Positions 24,918-33,742 of a stretch of 64,000 nucleotides of DNA are shown here, one piece after another. This DNA is from Lachnospiraceae bacterium (GTDB taxonomy: Bacteria; Bacillota; Clostridia; Lachnospirales; Lachnospiraceae): contig CAJTFL010000005.1 in NCBI GenBank assembly GCA_910575565.1, forward strand, positions 1-64,000, in the 5' to 3' direction. The translations under genes and the position numbers were made by a program. How positions within the stretch are numbered: position 1 is the stretch's first letter; every line of letters starts with the position of its first letter. A model generated the notes under the pieces. That model was given only the letters and a program-made list of their open reading frames with translations, was not told where the DNA came from and did not search any database.

Positions 24918-26789
24918 GTGGATAAATACGAAATTTTAAAGAAATATTTTGGGTATGATGCTTTTCGGAATGCCCAGGAAGCGTTGATTGACAACATATT
25001 AAGGGGGAATGACACTTTGGGCATTATGCCCACTGGCGCGGGGAAATCCTTATGTTATCAGATACCGGCGTTATTGATGGATGGGATTACCTTGGTGATT
25101 TCCCCGTTGATTTCCTTAATGAAGGATCAGGTAGGAAGCTTAAATCAGGCAGGGATACACGCTGCCTTTTTAAATAGTTCCCTGACGGCAAGCCAGTATT
25201 ATAAGGCTCTTGGATTTGCAAAGCAGGGGCGTTATCCCATAATTTATGTGGCGCCGGAGCGGTTAGTGACGGAAGAATTCCTGGATTTTGCCTTAAACAG
25301 CAATATTGTTATGGTGGCGGTGGACGAAGCCCATTGCGTGTCCCAATGGGGCCAGGATTTTCGGCCCAGCTATTTAAAAATCGTTGAGTTTATTAAACGC
25401 CTGCCCAAAAGGCCTGTGGTAAGCGCATTTACTGCCACGGCCACCAAGGAAGTCAGGGATGACATTATGGATATCCTTATGCTGCAGGATCCCATGGTGG
25501 TTACTACAGGGTTTGATCGAAATAATCTATATTTCGGCGTGATGTCCGTTAAGGATCGGTACGGGGCGATTAAACATTATTTGGAAACCCACAGGCAGGA
25601 TGGAGGGATTATTTACTGTTTAACGCGAAAACAGGTGGAGGAAGTATGCGGGCGCTTAATTCAGGATGGGTTTTCCGTGACCAGATACCATGCCGGATTA
25701 AGGGATGAGGAACGGAAAAAGAACCAGGATGACTTTATCTATGATCGCGTGCCGGTGATCGTTTGTACCTCGGCCTTTGGCATGGGGATAGATAAGTCAA
25801 ATGTACGGTTTGTGCTCCATTACGGTATGCCTAAGAATATCGAATCGTATTACCAGGAAGCAGGCCGGGCGGGGCGTGACGGGGAACCGGCGGAGTGCAT
25901 CCTGTATTACAGCAGCAGGGACGTGATTACCAACCAGCTGTTTATTGACAATAACCAGGATAACCAGGAGCTGGATGCCGTGGCCAGAGCCATTGTGAAG
26001 GAGCGCGATAAGGAACGGTTAAGGAAGATGACCTTTTACTGTTTCACCAATGAATGCCTAAGGGATTATATCCTGAAGTATTTCGGGGAGTATGGGAGCA
26101 ACTACTGCGGGAACTGTTCAAACTGCTTAACCCAATTCCAGCAGGTGGATGTGACGGAAATCGCAAGGTCTTTGCTTGGGTGCGTGGAAAGCAGCAGGCA
26201 GCGGTATGGGACAACGGTGATTATTGACACGGTTCATGGGGCAAATACGGCAAAAATTAAAAATTACCGGATGGACGAAAATCCGTATTACGGCACATTG
26301 AATAAAGTCCAGACCTACAAAATCAGGCAGGTATTAAACTATTTGCAGCTGGAGGAATATCTTTTTGTTACCAGCGATGATTACGCCATCGTAAAGCTTA
26401 CCGTGAAATCCAGGGAGATTATGGAGGAAGGCAGGCAGATTGTGATGAAGCTGGCAAAAGAACCGGACAGGCCGGCGAAAGAATCCCAGCCTAAGGGCAG
26501 GAAAAGCAAAGGGGCATTGTTTGGGGAAGGGCAGTTTACCCAGAAGGAGGAAAGTTTGTTTGAGAAGCTGCGGGGGCTTAGGACGGAGATTGCCAGGGAG
26601 GAGAAAGTGCCTCCGTATATTGTGTTTTCAGATAAGACGCTGACCCATATGTGCATCGTAAAGCCCAGGACAAAAGAGGAAATGCTGGGGGTATCCGGGG
26701 TAGGGGAGTTTAAGGTTGAAAAGTATGGGGAAAGGTTTTTGGGATGTATAAAAGAGTTTGCAGTTGATCATGCAGAGGAGGCACAATGA
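24918..26789 (+). CDS. recQ: ATP-dependent DNA helicase RecQ
   Basis: 623 residues. Helicase motifs: Walker A PTGAGKSLCYQ (about 38), DEAH (VDEAHCVSQWGQDFRPSY, about 134), motif VI in YYQEAGRAGRDG. The RecQ zinc site CFTNECLRDYILKYF...CGNCSNC is at about 375-400, a winged-helix follows, and an HRDC domain closes the protein (about 550-615). All RecQ domains are present. It starts with GTG. Its stop overlaps the next gene's ATG (ATGA). Confidence 0.9.
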   Translation: MDKYEILKKYFGYDAFRNAQEALIDNILRGNDTLGIMPTGAGKSLCYQIPALLMDGITLVISPLISLMKDQVGSLNQAGIHAAFLNSSLTASQYYKALGFAKQGRYPIIYVAPERLVTEEFLDFALNSNIVMVAVDEAHCVSQWGQDFRPSYLKIVEFIKRLPKRPVVSAFTATATKEVRDDIMDILMLQDPMVVTTGFDRNNLYFGVMSVKDRYGAIKHYLETHRQDGGIIYCLTRKQVEEVCGRLIQDGFSVTRYHAGLRDEERKKNQDDFIYDRVPVIVCTSAFGMGIDKSNVRFVLHYGMPKNIESYYQEAGRAGRDGEPAECILYYSSRDVITNQLFIDNNQDNQELDAVARAIVKERDKERLRKMTFYCFTNECLRDYILKYFGEYGSNYCGNCSNCLTQFQQVDVTEIARSLLGCVESSRQRYGTTVIIDTVHGANTAKIKNYRMDENPYYGTLNKVQTYKIRQVLNYLQLEEYLFVTSDDYAIVKLTVKSREIMEEGRQIVMKLAKEPDRPAKESQPKGRKSKGALFGEGQFTQKEESLFEKLRGLRTEIAREEKVPPYIVFSDKTLTHMCIVKPRTKEEMLGVSGVGEFKVEKYGERFLGCIKEFAVDHAEEAQ

Positions 26790-27826
26790 AGATAAAAAGA
26801 ATGATTCTGCTTATCGCAGCAGTTATGTTAACGGCCTGGGGGGTTCCGGGAGACGGCTTGGCGGGGGCGGCGGGGACAGCGCTGGCGGACGTGCCGCCTC
26901 AGAAAGAGGAAACGCCCGTATCCCTCCACGGAGCCCTGCGGGTGGAAGGCGGGAAATTAGTGGGGCAAAAAGGGGAGGCTGTCCGGCTGATGGGGATGTC
27001 TACCCATGGGATTAACTGGTTTCCGGAGTATGTGAACGAGGAAGGGTTTAGGACTCTGCGGGACGACTGGAAAGTTAACTGTGTGCGGCTGGCGATGTAT
27101 ACCCAGGAGTATAACGGGTACTGCAGCGGAGGGAATAAGGACGAGCTGAAAGCCCTGGTGAAAAAGGGCGTGGAGTACGCAGGGAATTTGGGGATGTATG
27201 TGATCATTGACTGGCATATCTTAAGCGACCAGGATCCCAATGTGCACAAGGCCGAGGCAGTGGAGTTTTTCAGGGAAATGTCATCCTGCTTTAAGGATCA
27301 GCCCCATGTGCTCTATGAGATCTGCAATGAGCCCAATGGCTATGCCACCTGGGACAGCATTAAAAGCTATGCAAGGGAAGTGATCCCAGTTATCCGGGAA
27401 AACGATCCGGACGCGGTGGTGATCGTGGGCACTCCCGTATGGAGCCAGGAGATCTGGCAGGCGGCTGCGGATCCCCTGGAATATGGCCAGCTGCTGTACG
27501 CCCTGCATTTTTATGCGGCCACCCATACGGACTGGCTGCGGGAGCGGCTGGAAGCCTGTGCCAAGGAGGGCTTTCCCGTATTTGTCAGTGAATTTGGCCT
27601 GTGCGACGCCTCCGGCAGCGGGACGAATGATTTTGCCCAGGCCGGGCAGTGGATGGCTCTTTTGGAAAAGTACCAGATTGGCTGCTGCTGCTGGAACCTG
27701 GCAAACAAGGCGGAAACCAGCAGCGTGATTGCTCCCGGCTGCTCCAAAACTTTTGGCTGGCTGGAAGAGGATTTAAGCGAAGGCGGGCGGTGGATCCGAG
27801 GGTATTTCCGCAGGGTGAACAAGTAG
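26786..27826 (+). CDS. Secreted GH5-family endo-beta-1,4-glucanase
   Basis: 346 residues. A signal peptide (about 1-32, ending near ALA) is followed by a complete GH5 TIM barrel: GMSTHGINWFPEY, NCVRLAMYTQE, VIIDWHI, the acid/base glutamate in YEICNEPNG (about 181) and the nucleophile in VSEFGLCDA (about 268), then GCCCWNLANKAETSS. No carbohydrate-binding module. The substrate is probably cellulose or mixed-link glucan. It overlaps recQ by four bases, an unexpected operon partner. Confidence 0.9.
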   Translation: MKIKRMILLIAAVMLTAWGVPGDGLAGAAGTALADVPPQKEETPVSLHGALRVEGGKLVGQKGEAVRLMGMSTHGINWFPEYVNEEGFRTLRDDWKVNCVRLAMYTQEYNGYCSGGNKDELKALVKKGVEYAGNLGMYVIIDWHILSDQDPNVHKAEAVEFFREMSSCFKDQPHVLYEICNEPNGYATWDSIKSYAREVIPVIRENDPDAVVIVGTPVWSQEIWQAAADPLEYGQLLYALHFYAATHTDWLRERLEACAKEGFPVFVSEFGLCDASGSGTNDFAQAGQWMALLEKYQIGCCCWNLANKAETSSVIAPGCSKTFGWLEEDLSEGGRWIRGYFRRVNK

Positions 27827-27941
27827 GGGGGATGAGCGTTTAAGTACATCTTAGGCGCTGTCCCAGAACTTTTAGACGCTTTGGCATAGCCGGGGAAAAC
27901 TTCCCATATAATGTGGAAAACATTGATGGGAAGGATTCGGG

Positions 27942-28475
27942 ATGTGGATTTCGTTTCTTGTTTGGCTTTCTTCGGCGCTTATGCCCTTTATCCTGCTGTA
28001 TATTATCGGTTTCGGGCTTTTGGCGGGGAGGCCGGTGTTTGACGACTTTTTAGCCGGAGCCAAGAAGGGGATGGGGACTACGGCGGAGATTTTCCCCACC
28101 TTGGCCGGGCTGTTTGTGGCTGTCGGTGCGCTTCGGGCATCTGGATTCCTGGATTTTCTGGGACAGGTGCTGGAAGGCCCGGCAGCCTTCTTCCATTTTC
28201 CCCATGAGCTGATCCCCATCTCCCTTTTACGGCTGGTGTCTAATTCTGCGGCTACCGGCCTGATGCTGGATCTGTTTAAGGAGCAGGGGCCAGACAGTCC
28301 CTTAGGCATAGGAGCCTCCCTGCTCCTTAGCAGCACGGAGACGGTGTTTTACTGCTTCAGCCTTTATTTCGGAAGCCTAGGGATCCGAAAGACGCGGTAC
28401 GCCATGGCCGGAGCCTTATTTGCCACGGCAGTGGGGATTTTCGTAAGCGTGTGGATGAGCGGGAGGATGGCGTAA
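27942..28475 (+). CDS. SpmB-like nucleoside-recognition-domain membrane protein
   Basis: 177 residues, hydrophobic throughout, with the SpmB pattern GAKKGMGTTAEIFPTLAGLFVAVGALRASGFLD and SNSAATGLMLDLF...ETVFYCFSLYFGSLGIRKTRYA. SpmB acts with SpmA in spore-core dehydration. SpmA is normally adjacent, but no SpmA-like frame is present here. It converges on cysK with 20 bases between stops. Confidence 0.82.
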   Translation: MWISFLVWLSSALMPFILLYIIGFGLLAGRPVFDDFLAGAKKGMGTTAEIFPTLAGLFVAVGALRASGFLDFLGQVLEGPAAFFHFPHELIPISLLRLVSNSAATGLMLDLFKEQGPDSPLGIGASLLLSSTETVFYCFSLYFGSLGIRKTRYAMAGALFATAVGIFVSVWMSGRMA

Positions 28476-28495
28476 GGCTTACGCCTGTATCCGGA

Positions 28496-29428
28496 TTATT
28501 CCGCGAACAAGGGCGTGGAATAGTATCGGTCGCCGCCATCCGGCAGAAGGGCAACGATCAGCTTCCCCTCGTTCTCAGGCTGCTTTGCCAGTTCAATAGC
28601 GCCGTGAAGGGCCGCGCCGGAGGAGATCCCCACCAGAATCCCTTCCTTCTTTGCCAGCAGCTTTGCGGCGGCAAAGGCGGCTTCATTATCTGCCAGGAAG
28701 ATTTCATCGTAGACGGCGGTGTTTAGCACTTCGGGCACAAAGCCTGCGCCGATGCCCTGGAGCTTGTGCGCCCCGGCTTTTCCGCCTGACAGCACAGGGG
28801 AGGAGGCAGGTTCCAAGGCCACGATTTTAATGTTGGGATTCTGGGCTTTTAAGTATTCCCCAATGCCGGTTATCGTGCCGCCGGTTCCCACGCCGGCGAT
28901 AACGATATCCACCTTCCCGTCCGTATCCTTCCAGATTTCCGGCCCGGTAAAGGAGCGGTGGGCGGCGGGATTGGCGGGGTTGGTGAATTGCCCCGGGATA
29001 AAGCTTCCGGGGATTTCCTTTGCCAGTGCTTCGGCTTTTTCGATGGCGCCGCTCATCCCTTTCCCGCCGTCGGTCAAAACCAGCTCTGCCCCGTATGCCT
29101 TTAAGATGTTCTGCCGTTCTATGCTCATGGTTTCCGGCATGGTCAGGATGATCCGGTAGCCCTTGGCAGCCGCGATGGCCGCCAGGCCGATGCCGGTGTT
29201 GCCGGAGGTGGGCTCGATGATCACAGAGCCTTCCTTTAACAGCCCTTTGGCTTCCGCATCTTCAATCATGGACTTGGCTACCCGATCCTTTACGCTGCCT
29301 GCGGGGTTAAAATATTCTAATTTTACCAGGATAGTTGCCTTAAGCCCCAGATGGCGTTCAATGTTAGTGACTTCCACCAGCGGCGTGTTTCCGATTAACC
29401 CTAATGTTCCTTTGTGGTAATTTGCCAT
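28496..29428 (-). CDS. cysK: O-acetylserine sulfhydrylase (cysteine synthase A)
   Basis: 310 residues, full length. The PLP lysine is in [14 protein letters not shown] (about 45), the phosphate-binding loop is [11 protein letters not shown] (about 70-80) and [10 protein letters not shown] follows. It makes cysteine from O-acetylserine and sulfide. GGAAGGAG precedes the ATG. A strong promoter and a 6-bp inverted repeat lie just upstream (29484-29519). Confidence 0.93.
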   Translation of the reverse strand: MANYHKGTLGLIGNTPLVEVTNIERHLGLKATILVKLEYFNPAGSVKDRVAKSMIEDAEAKGLLKEGSVIIEPTSGNTGIGLAAIAAAKGYRIILTMPETMSIERQNILKAYGAELVLTDGGKGMSGAIEKAEALAKEIPGSFIPGQFTNPANPAAHRSFTGPEIWKDTDGKVDIVIAGVGTGGTITGIGEYLKAQNPNIKIVALEPASSPVLSGGKAGAHKLQGIGAGFVPEVLNTAVYDEIFLADNEAAFAAAKLLAKKEGILVGISSGAALHGAIELAKQPENEGKLIVALLPDGGDRYYSTPLFAE

Positions 29429-29483
29429 GATAATTCTCCTTCCTGCTGCTGAAGTTTTTGGGAATTTTTGCTTAATCTCGCTT

Positions 29484-29519
29484 TAGGTAGAGGATAGCAC
29501 CATTTACCTACCATGTCAA
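29484..29519 (-). promoter_or_regulatory. cysK promoter with overlapping inverted repeat
   Basis: On the minus strand TTGACA (29519-29514), 17 bases, TATCCT (29496-29491). An inverted repeat TAGGTA / TACCTA (29484-29489, 29505-29510) spans the -10 box, placed where a repressor would block initiation. A CymR/IscR-type Rrf2 regulator is a plausible candidate, since these control cysteine genes in Firmicutes, but the match is not diagnostic. Confidence 0.65.
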
Positions 29520-29546
29520 TAGGAATATTGCAGGACAAGGGAAAAT

Positions 29547-29825
29547 GTGATAGAATTTAGTAACCGTTTAGACGGCGCAGACGCCAAGAAGCTGCCCCGG
29601 CTGAACTGTTGCAGAATTTCGATGACGGCTGTGGCGGCGGGAAATCGGTATGCAGGAAAGCTGCTGGAGTATGCCCGGGGATTGGCCAAAAGGGATGGCT
29701 ACAGGCAGATTTATATTTCCACCGGGAATATCGGGCTGTATGAAAAGTATGGGTGCGCGTTTTGGAAGGTAATGAAGAATGCCAAGGGGGACGACTGTCG
29801 GGTTTATACAGTGCAAGTGGGTTGA
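29547..29825 (+). pseudogene. GNAT acetyltransferase remnant
   Basis: The last 65 residues (NRYAGKLLEYARGLAKRDGYRQIYISTGNIGLYEKYGCAFWKVM) match the C-terminal half of a GNAT domain: the acetyl-CoA helix after the A motif and the LYEKYG strand-helix. The N-terminal half, including the start of the fold, is missing and the first 30 residues look like unrelated sequence. Full-length relatives have about 150 residues. Confidence 0.7.
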
Positions 29826-29968
29826 AAACAGCGATAGGGGTGGCATAAGAAACTGCACAAGAGCAGATTAAAAGCCTTATAGGGGTAATGTAAGAACCAC
29901 GCAGGAGCAGCCTTGGAAGCAGGGCAAAATAAGCACTGGCATAGCCAGAAAAGAAGGGAGAGGCAGAA

Positions 29969-30364
29969 ATGAGGATTGCCGTAACGTATGAAAATGGGGA
30001 AGTGTTCCAGCACTTCGGCCATACGGAGCAGTTTAAGTTTTATGATGTTGAAGGGAAAGAGATTGTGGAGGAGCAGGTTGCGGATACCATGGGCAGCGGC
30101 CACGGGGCGCTGACCGGTTTCCTTGCAGAAAACGGCGTGGATCTGCTGATCTGCGGCGGCATTGGCGGCGGGGCGCAGATGGCTCTTTCGGAGGCCGGGA
30201 TTCAGCTTTGCGGCGGGGTTACGGGCAAGGCGGACGATGCGGTGGCAGCCTGGATTGCCGGAAGCTTGGCCTATGATCCGGATGTGCGCTGCGACCATCA
30301 CGGAGAAGGGCATCACAAGCATTCCTGCGGGGAGGATCACCAGGGCTGCCATGGGAATGGCTAA
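29969..30364 (+). CDS. NifB/NifX-family iron-molybdenum cofactor-like protein
   Basis: 131 residues. The dinitrogenase-cofactor domain (about 1-105) shows MRIAVTYENGEVFQHFGHTEQFKFYDVEG and the GGIGGGAQMALSEAGI loop. The tail (about 106-131) is rich in His and Cys (CDHHGEGHHKHSCGEDHQGC) and probably binds metal. Such stand-alone proteins in non-fixing anaerobes are of unknown role. Its start has an AAGGGAGAGG site. No nif gene is near. Confidence 0.87.
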   Translation: MRIAVTYENGEVFQHFGHTEQFKFYDVEGKEIVEEQVADTMGSGHGALTGFLAENGVDLLICGGIGGGAQMALSEAGIQLCGGVTGKADDAVAAWIAGSLAYDPDVRCDHHGEGHHKHSCGEDHQGCHGNG

Positions 30365-30500
30365 AGCGTGTAAATGTAAGCGGATTGGAACAGCGGAGGA
30401 AAATTAACCGGATTTATCTGTCTTTTTAACACGGCAGGCTTTGTGTTGCATAGGATATATCATACCGTTTGCATCAGCAATGGAACAGAAAGGAAAGCCT

Positions 30501-31580
30501 ATGTATATTAAGAAAGACGGATTTAACCCTGCTCTTCCTGCCCAAAATGCGCCAAACCAGATGCGGATAGCCGAGGCGGCGCCCCAGGACAGCGATCCGG
30601 GCTTTGCGCCCATCTCCCCGGACACCCCGTCCTGGGGACCGCCCTCCGGCTCAGACGGCAGCGATCCAGGTTTTGCGCCCATTTCCCCGGACACCCCGTC
30701 CTGGGGACCGCCCTCCGGCTCAGACGGCAATGATCCAGGTTTTGCGCCCATTTCCCCGGACACTCCGTCCTGGGGACCGCCCTCCGGCTCAGGCGGCAAT
30801 GATCCGGGTTTTGCGCCCATTTCCCCGGACACTCCGTCCTGGGGTCCGCCGCCAGGAAATTCGGGCGGCAGCGGCCCGGTGATTATTGTGCCTGGGCAGA
30901 ATAACTGCAATAGCTGCATTGGCGGAAGCAGACCGGCGGCCAGCGTGCGTTTCCTCCATGCGGCGGTAAACCAGCCGGGGGTAAGCATAAGGCTAGGCAG
31001 CCGTACAGTAATCAATAATATGCAGTTTGGCAACTTTACGCCCTACTACCTGGACAGCGGCAGCTCCAGTACGTTGGTAACGGTTACAAATACCCAGACG
31101 GGGCAGACCTTGTTTCGGAGATCGATCCGGTTTTCCGGCCAGAACGCCTATACCGTATCTATCATCAATGACGGCTCTGGCATTACCCTGTTTACCTTGA
31201 CGGATTCTTCCTGCAGCTATCGAAACTCCGGCTGCCTTAGGGCGGTGAACTTATCCCCTAACAGCGGCTCAGTGGACATTTTCCTGTCTGGCCATGGAAG
31301 GGTTTTCCAGAGCGTGGCACAGCTGGGCGTTACCGGCTACCAGGCTCTGCGGGGAGGGACGTACCTGGCTTCCGTGTCAGAAGCCCTGCCCTGCTTTGGC
31401 AACAGTTCTGTGATTATGGGCGATGGGTACGTGGAATGCAGCAATACGCGGATTGCGGTGATGGATACCGCCACCTTAAATGTGATGAACGGCGTAACGT
31501 ATACCTTGTACGTTATCGGCCTGGCGTATCAGTTCCCTGCCCTTAAGCTGCTGGCCCTGGAAAGCGATCTGGTGTATTGA
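30501..31580 (+). CDS. DUF4397-domain protein with Pro-rich tandem repeats
   Basis: 359 residues. Residues about 32-125 are four 23-residue repeats (DPGFAPISPDTPSWGPPSG), then a Gly/Ser linker with a CNSC pair. About 150-345 carry DUF4397 beta-sandwich repeats (ASVRFLHAAVNQPGVSI, YTVSIINDGS). No signal peptide is visible, unusual for a domain often found on secreted proteins; the repeats may act as a spacer. The start at 30501 follows AAAGGAAAG. Confidence 0.78.
   Translation: MYIKKDGFNPALPAQNAPNQMRIAEAAPQDSDPGFAPISPDTPSWGPPSGSDGSDPGFAPISPDTPSWGPPSGSDGNDPGFAPISPDTPSWGPPSGSGGNDPGFAPISPDTPSWGPPPGNSGGSGPVIIVPGQNNCNSCIGGSRPAASVRFLHAAVNQPGVSIRLGSRTVINNMQFGNFTPYYLDSGSSSTLVTVTNTQTGQTLFRRSIRFSGQNAYTVSIINDGSGITLFTLTDSSCSYRNSGCLRAVNLSPNSGSVDIFLSGHGRVFQSVAQLGVTGYQALRGGTYLASVSEALPCFGNSSVIMGDGYVECSNTRIAVMDTATLNVMNGVTYTLYVIGLAYQFPALKLLALESDLVY
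30594..30869 (+). repeat. 69-bp coding tandem repeat
   Basis: Four units of 69 bases start at 30594, 30663, 30732 and 30801 and are nearly identical in DNA, each encoding 23 residues. The low divergence points to recent expansion, so copy number may vary between strains. Confidence 0.92.
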
Positions 31581-31708
31581 TCTGGTGCATTGATAAGATT
31601 ACGGCTTGCATTTAAGGACGTTTTGTGCTATGGTAATAGAGGCGCGGGGCGTGGAGGCTTCGCGCCCATGGACAGATTTTCATGAATATTTATGGGAGAG
31701 GTGAAAGG

Positions 31709-31720
31709 ATGAGGAGATAA
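31709..31720 (+). CDS. Three-codon leader ORF (Met-Arg-Arg)
   Basis: ATG AGG AGA TAA, preceded by GAGAGGTG and AAAGG at good spacing for initiation. The two arginine codons are the rare AGG/AGA pair. It stands about 100 bases before an intrinsic terminator and 285 before an Lsa-type ABC-F gene, the arrangement of known antibiotic-sensing leaders. Chance occurrence of such a short ORF is easy, so support is contextual. Confidence 0.4.
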   Translation: MRR

Positions 31721-31818
31721 CTTGCTTTTGAAACATGAAGGTTAAGTGTCCGGCGGACTGCCGGGGGGAACCGGTTATCTTGTCTTAGGGCAGGGTATTT
31801 ATTCATGTTGCCAAAAGT

Positions 31819-31851
31819 AGGTTATGCTCCTTGTCATAGCCTCTCTTTTTT
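31819..31851 (+). terminator. Leader terminator upstream of the ABC-F gene
   Basis: AGGTTATG / CATAGCCT (8 bp, one G-T) with an eight-base loop, followed by CTCTTTTTT. It lies 140 bases before the ABC-F start, so it can only act on a leader transcript. Confidence 0.7.
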
Positions 31852-31869
31852 GCGCGTTTATTTCCGCGG

Positions 31870-31887
31870 GCAATGAGCCAAGCGCCG
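31870..31887 (+). repeat. Short dispersed repeat GCAATGAGCCAAGCGCCG, copy 1
   Basis: An 18-base identity with 42930-42947. The flanks before it are also alike (TCCGCGG versus TCTGCAG). Both copies are intergenic and follow a terminator T-run. Confidence 0.6.
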
Positions 31888-31994
31888 TGCTTGCATGAGC
31901 ATTTGGCGAATGCCGCGAGAGTCAAAAACTTCGCAGCTTGCAGCGGGGTTTGGACTTTGGCAGGCCGGTTCCCTTTTTGAATGGAGGGATGGAT

Positions 31995-33581
31995 ATGTCA
32001 CAGATCCAGGTGGTGGATCTTACCTTTGCTTATGAAGGGAGTTTTGACTTTGTTTTTGAACACGTTTCCTTTTCCGTGGATTCCGATTGGAAGCTGGGGC
32101 TTATCGGCAGGAATGGGAAGGGGAAGACAACGTTATTAAGGCTTTTGCTGGGGGAATACCCTTACAGCGGCACGATCTCGGCCTCTGTAGCCTTTGGCTA
32201 TTTTCCCTATCCCATCCCGGAGGAAAAGAAGGGGATGTGCCTCTGGGAATTAATGGGGGAGCTAAAGCCGGAAAGCGAAGAATGGAGGGTTATCTGCGAG
32301 TTTGGAAAGCTAGGCCTTTCGGCGGAGCTAATGTACCGGCCTTTTGGGACGTTAAGCCACGGGGAGAGGACGAAGGCGCTGCTGGCTCTGTTATTTTCCG
32401 GGGAAAATGATTTTTTGCTGGTGGACGAGCCTACGAATCACTTAGAGCAGGAATCCAGGGAGACGGTGAAGGCTTACCTAAAGGGGAAGAAAGGCTTTAT
32501 CCTGGTATCCCATGACCGGGATCTTTTGGATGAGTGCGCGGATCACGTGCTGGTATTAAACCGGCAGTCTATAGAGGTGCAGGCCGGGAATTTTTCCAGC
32601 TGGTGGGAGAATAAAGCCCGCCAGGATCATTTTGCCCAGATGGAAAATGAAAAGCATTTGCGGGAGATCGCTTCCTTAAAAAAAGCGGCGGCCAGGAGCA
32701 GCCGATGGGCCGAGAAAAGCGAAGGAAGCAAGATAGGCTTTGATCCCGTAAAGGATCCCGGGCATGGGTACAAGCGAGCCTATATCGGCGGGAAGACGAA
32801 AAAGCTGGAGAAGCGGGCCAAGCAGTTTGAGCGGAGGATGGAGCAGGAGATTAAGGCGAAGGAGGGGCTGCTGGCGGATATTGAAGAGCCGGTTTCCCTA
32901 AAGCTTGCCGGTCTGCCTGCGCCGGGAAAAGGCGATGGCCAAAGTGCAGGCCAGAGGGGGTTAAAGGCTTACCACAAGGAGCGGCTGGTATATGGCCAGG
33001 ATCTTTTTCTGGTCTATAGCGGGAGCCGAAAAGGGGTGCTGGAAAATTTTTCCTTTGAACTGAGGCAGGGGGAGCGGGTGTTTCTCTGCGGCAGGAACGG
33101 CAGCGGGAAGTCCACCGTGCTCAAAGCTATCCTGGCAGCCTTAGGCCGTCCGCAGGCCGATGCGCCCCAAGTTTTATCCGGGCAGCTCCATGCAGGAGCC
33201 GGCCTTGTTGTATCTTACGTCAGCCAGGATGCCAGCTTCCTAAAGGGGAGCGTAAAGGGCTTCTGCCGGGAGAGGGGCTTGGAGGAAAGCCTTTTTTGCG
33301 CCGTTCTCCGGCAGCTGGATGTGGACAGGGCGCAGTTTGCAAAAAATATGGAGGAATTTTCCGAAGGGCAAAAGAAAAAGGTGCTGCTGGCGGCAAGCCT
33401 GATGACGCCAGCTCATCTGTATATCTGGGATGAGCCGTTAAACTACATTGATGTGTTTTCGCGGATGCAGCTTGAGGAGGTTTTGCTGGCCTATCAGCCA
33501 ACCATGCTGCTGGTAGAGCATGATGCCCGTTTCCGGCAAAAAATTGCCACCAGGGTTATCCGGCTGCCTGGCGGTCGATGA
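31995..33581 (+). CDS. Lsa-family ABC-F ribosomal protection protein
   Basis: 528 residues, two ABC domains and no membrane segment. First domain: Walker A GRNGKGKTT, signature LSHGERTKALLA, Walker B FLLVDEP. Second: GRNGSGKST, FSEGQKKKVLLA, LYIWDEP. A basic, charged linker lies between them (about 205-330). The start MSQIQVVDLTFAY and the FGYFPY segment resemble Lsa proteins, which displace lincosamides, streptogramin A and pleuromutilins from the ribosome. ATG 31995 has GGAGGG at six bases; ATG 31989 is too close. Resistance itself is inferred. Confidence 0.83.
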   Translation: MSQIQVVDLTFAYEGSFDFVFEHVSFSVDSDWKLGLIGRNGKGKTTLLRLLLGEYPYSGTISASVAFGYFPYPIPEEKKGMCLWELMGELKPESEEWRVICEFGKLGLSAELMYRPFGTLSHGERTKALLALLFSGENDFLLVDEPTNHLEQESRETVKAYLKGKKGFILVSHDRDLLDECADHVLVLNRQSIEVQAGNFSSWWENKARQDHFAQMENEKHLREIASLKKAAARSSRWAEKSEGSKIGFDPVKDPGHGYKRAYIGGKTKKLEKRAKQFERRMEQEIKAKEGLLADIEEPVSLKLAGLPAPGKGDGQSAGQRGLKAYHKERLVYGQDLFLVYSGSRKGVLENFSFELRQGERVFLCGRNGSGKSTVLKAILAALGRPQADAPQVLSGQLHAGAGLVVSYVSQDASFLKGSVKGFCRERGLEESLFCAVLRQLDVDRAQFAKNMEEFSEGQKKKVLLAASLMTPAHLYIWDEPLNYIDVFSRMQLEEVLLAYQPTMLLVEHDARFRQKIATRVIRLPGGR

Positions 33582-33742
33582 ATGTGCCGTCCACAGGAAA
33601 TATATGGGAAAATTGCGGAATGAAATCCAATTACCTTCAAAAACAGCTGTAACATTTGTTGAATAATCAGTTGAGTTTTTCGCCCTATTATGTTAAAATT
33701 AAACCAATCGGGAATACTTTACAGAAATTGAGGGCGATAGCG

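Larger units (their letters stand above)
31640..31994 (+). promoter_or_regulatory. Probable ribosome-dependent attenuator leader of the ABC-F gene
   Basis: A 350-base leader contains a three-codon ORF (31709-31720), stem CCGGC / GCCGG (about 31750-31764), an intrinsic terminator (31819-31851) and the gene start. GAGATAACT at the leader ORF's end pairs with GGTTATCTT (31773-31781) over 9 bp including G-U pairs. A ribosome stalled at the ORF would mask that arm and could free downstream sequence. ABC-F resistance genes such as lmo0919 and vmlR are controlled by antibiotic-dependent attenuation with tiny leader ORFs. The folding model here is mine. Confidence 0.55.

Noticed and set aside
30404-31033. 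Minus-strand ORF with EGGPQDGVSGEMGAKPGS repeats
   Set aside because: It is the antisense shadow of the 69-bp repeats in the DUF4397 gene, which has the better start site and a recognisable domain.
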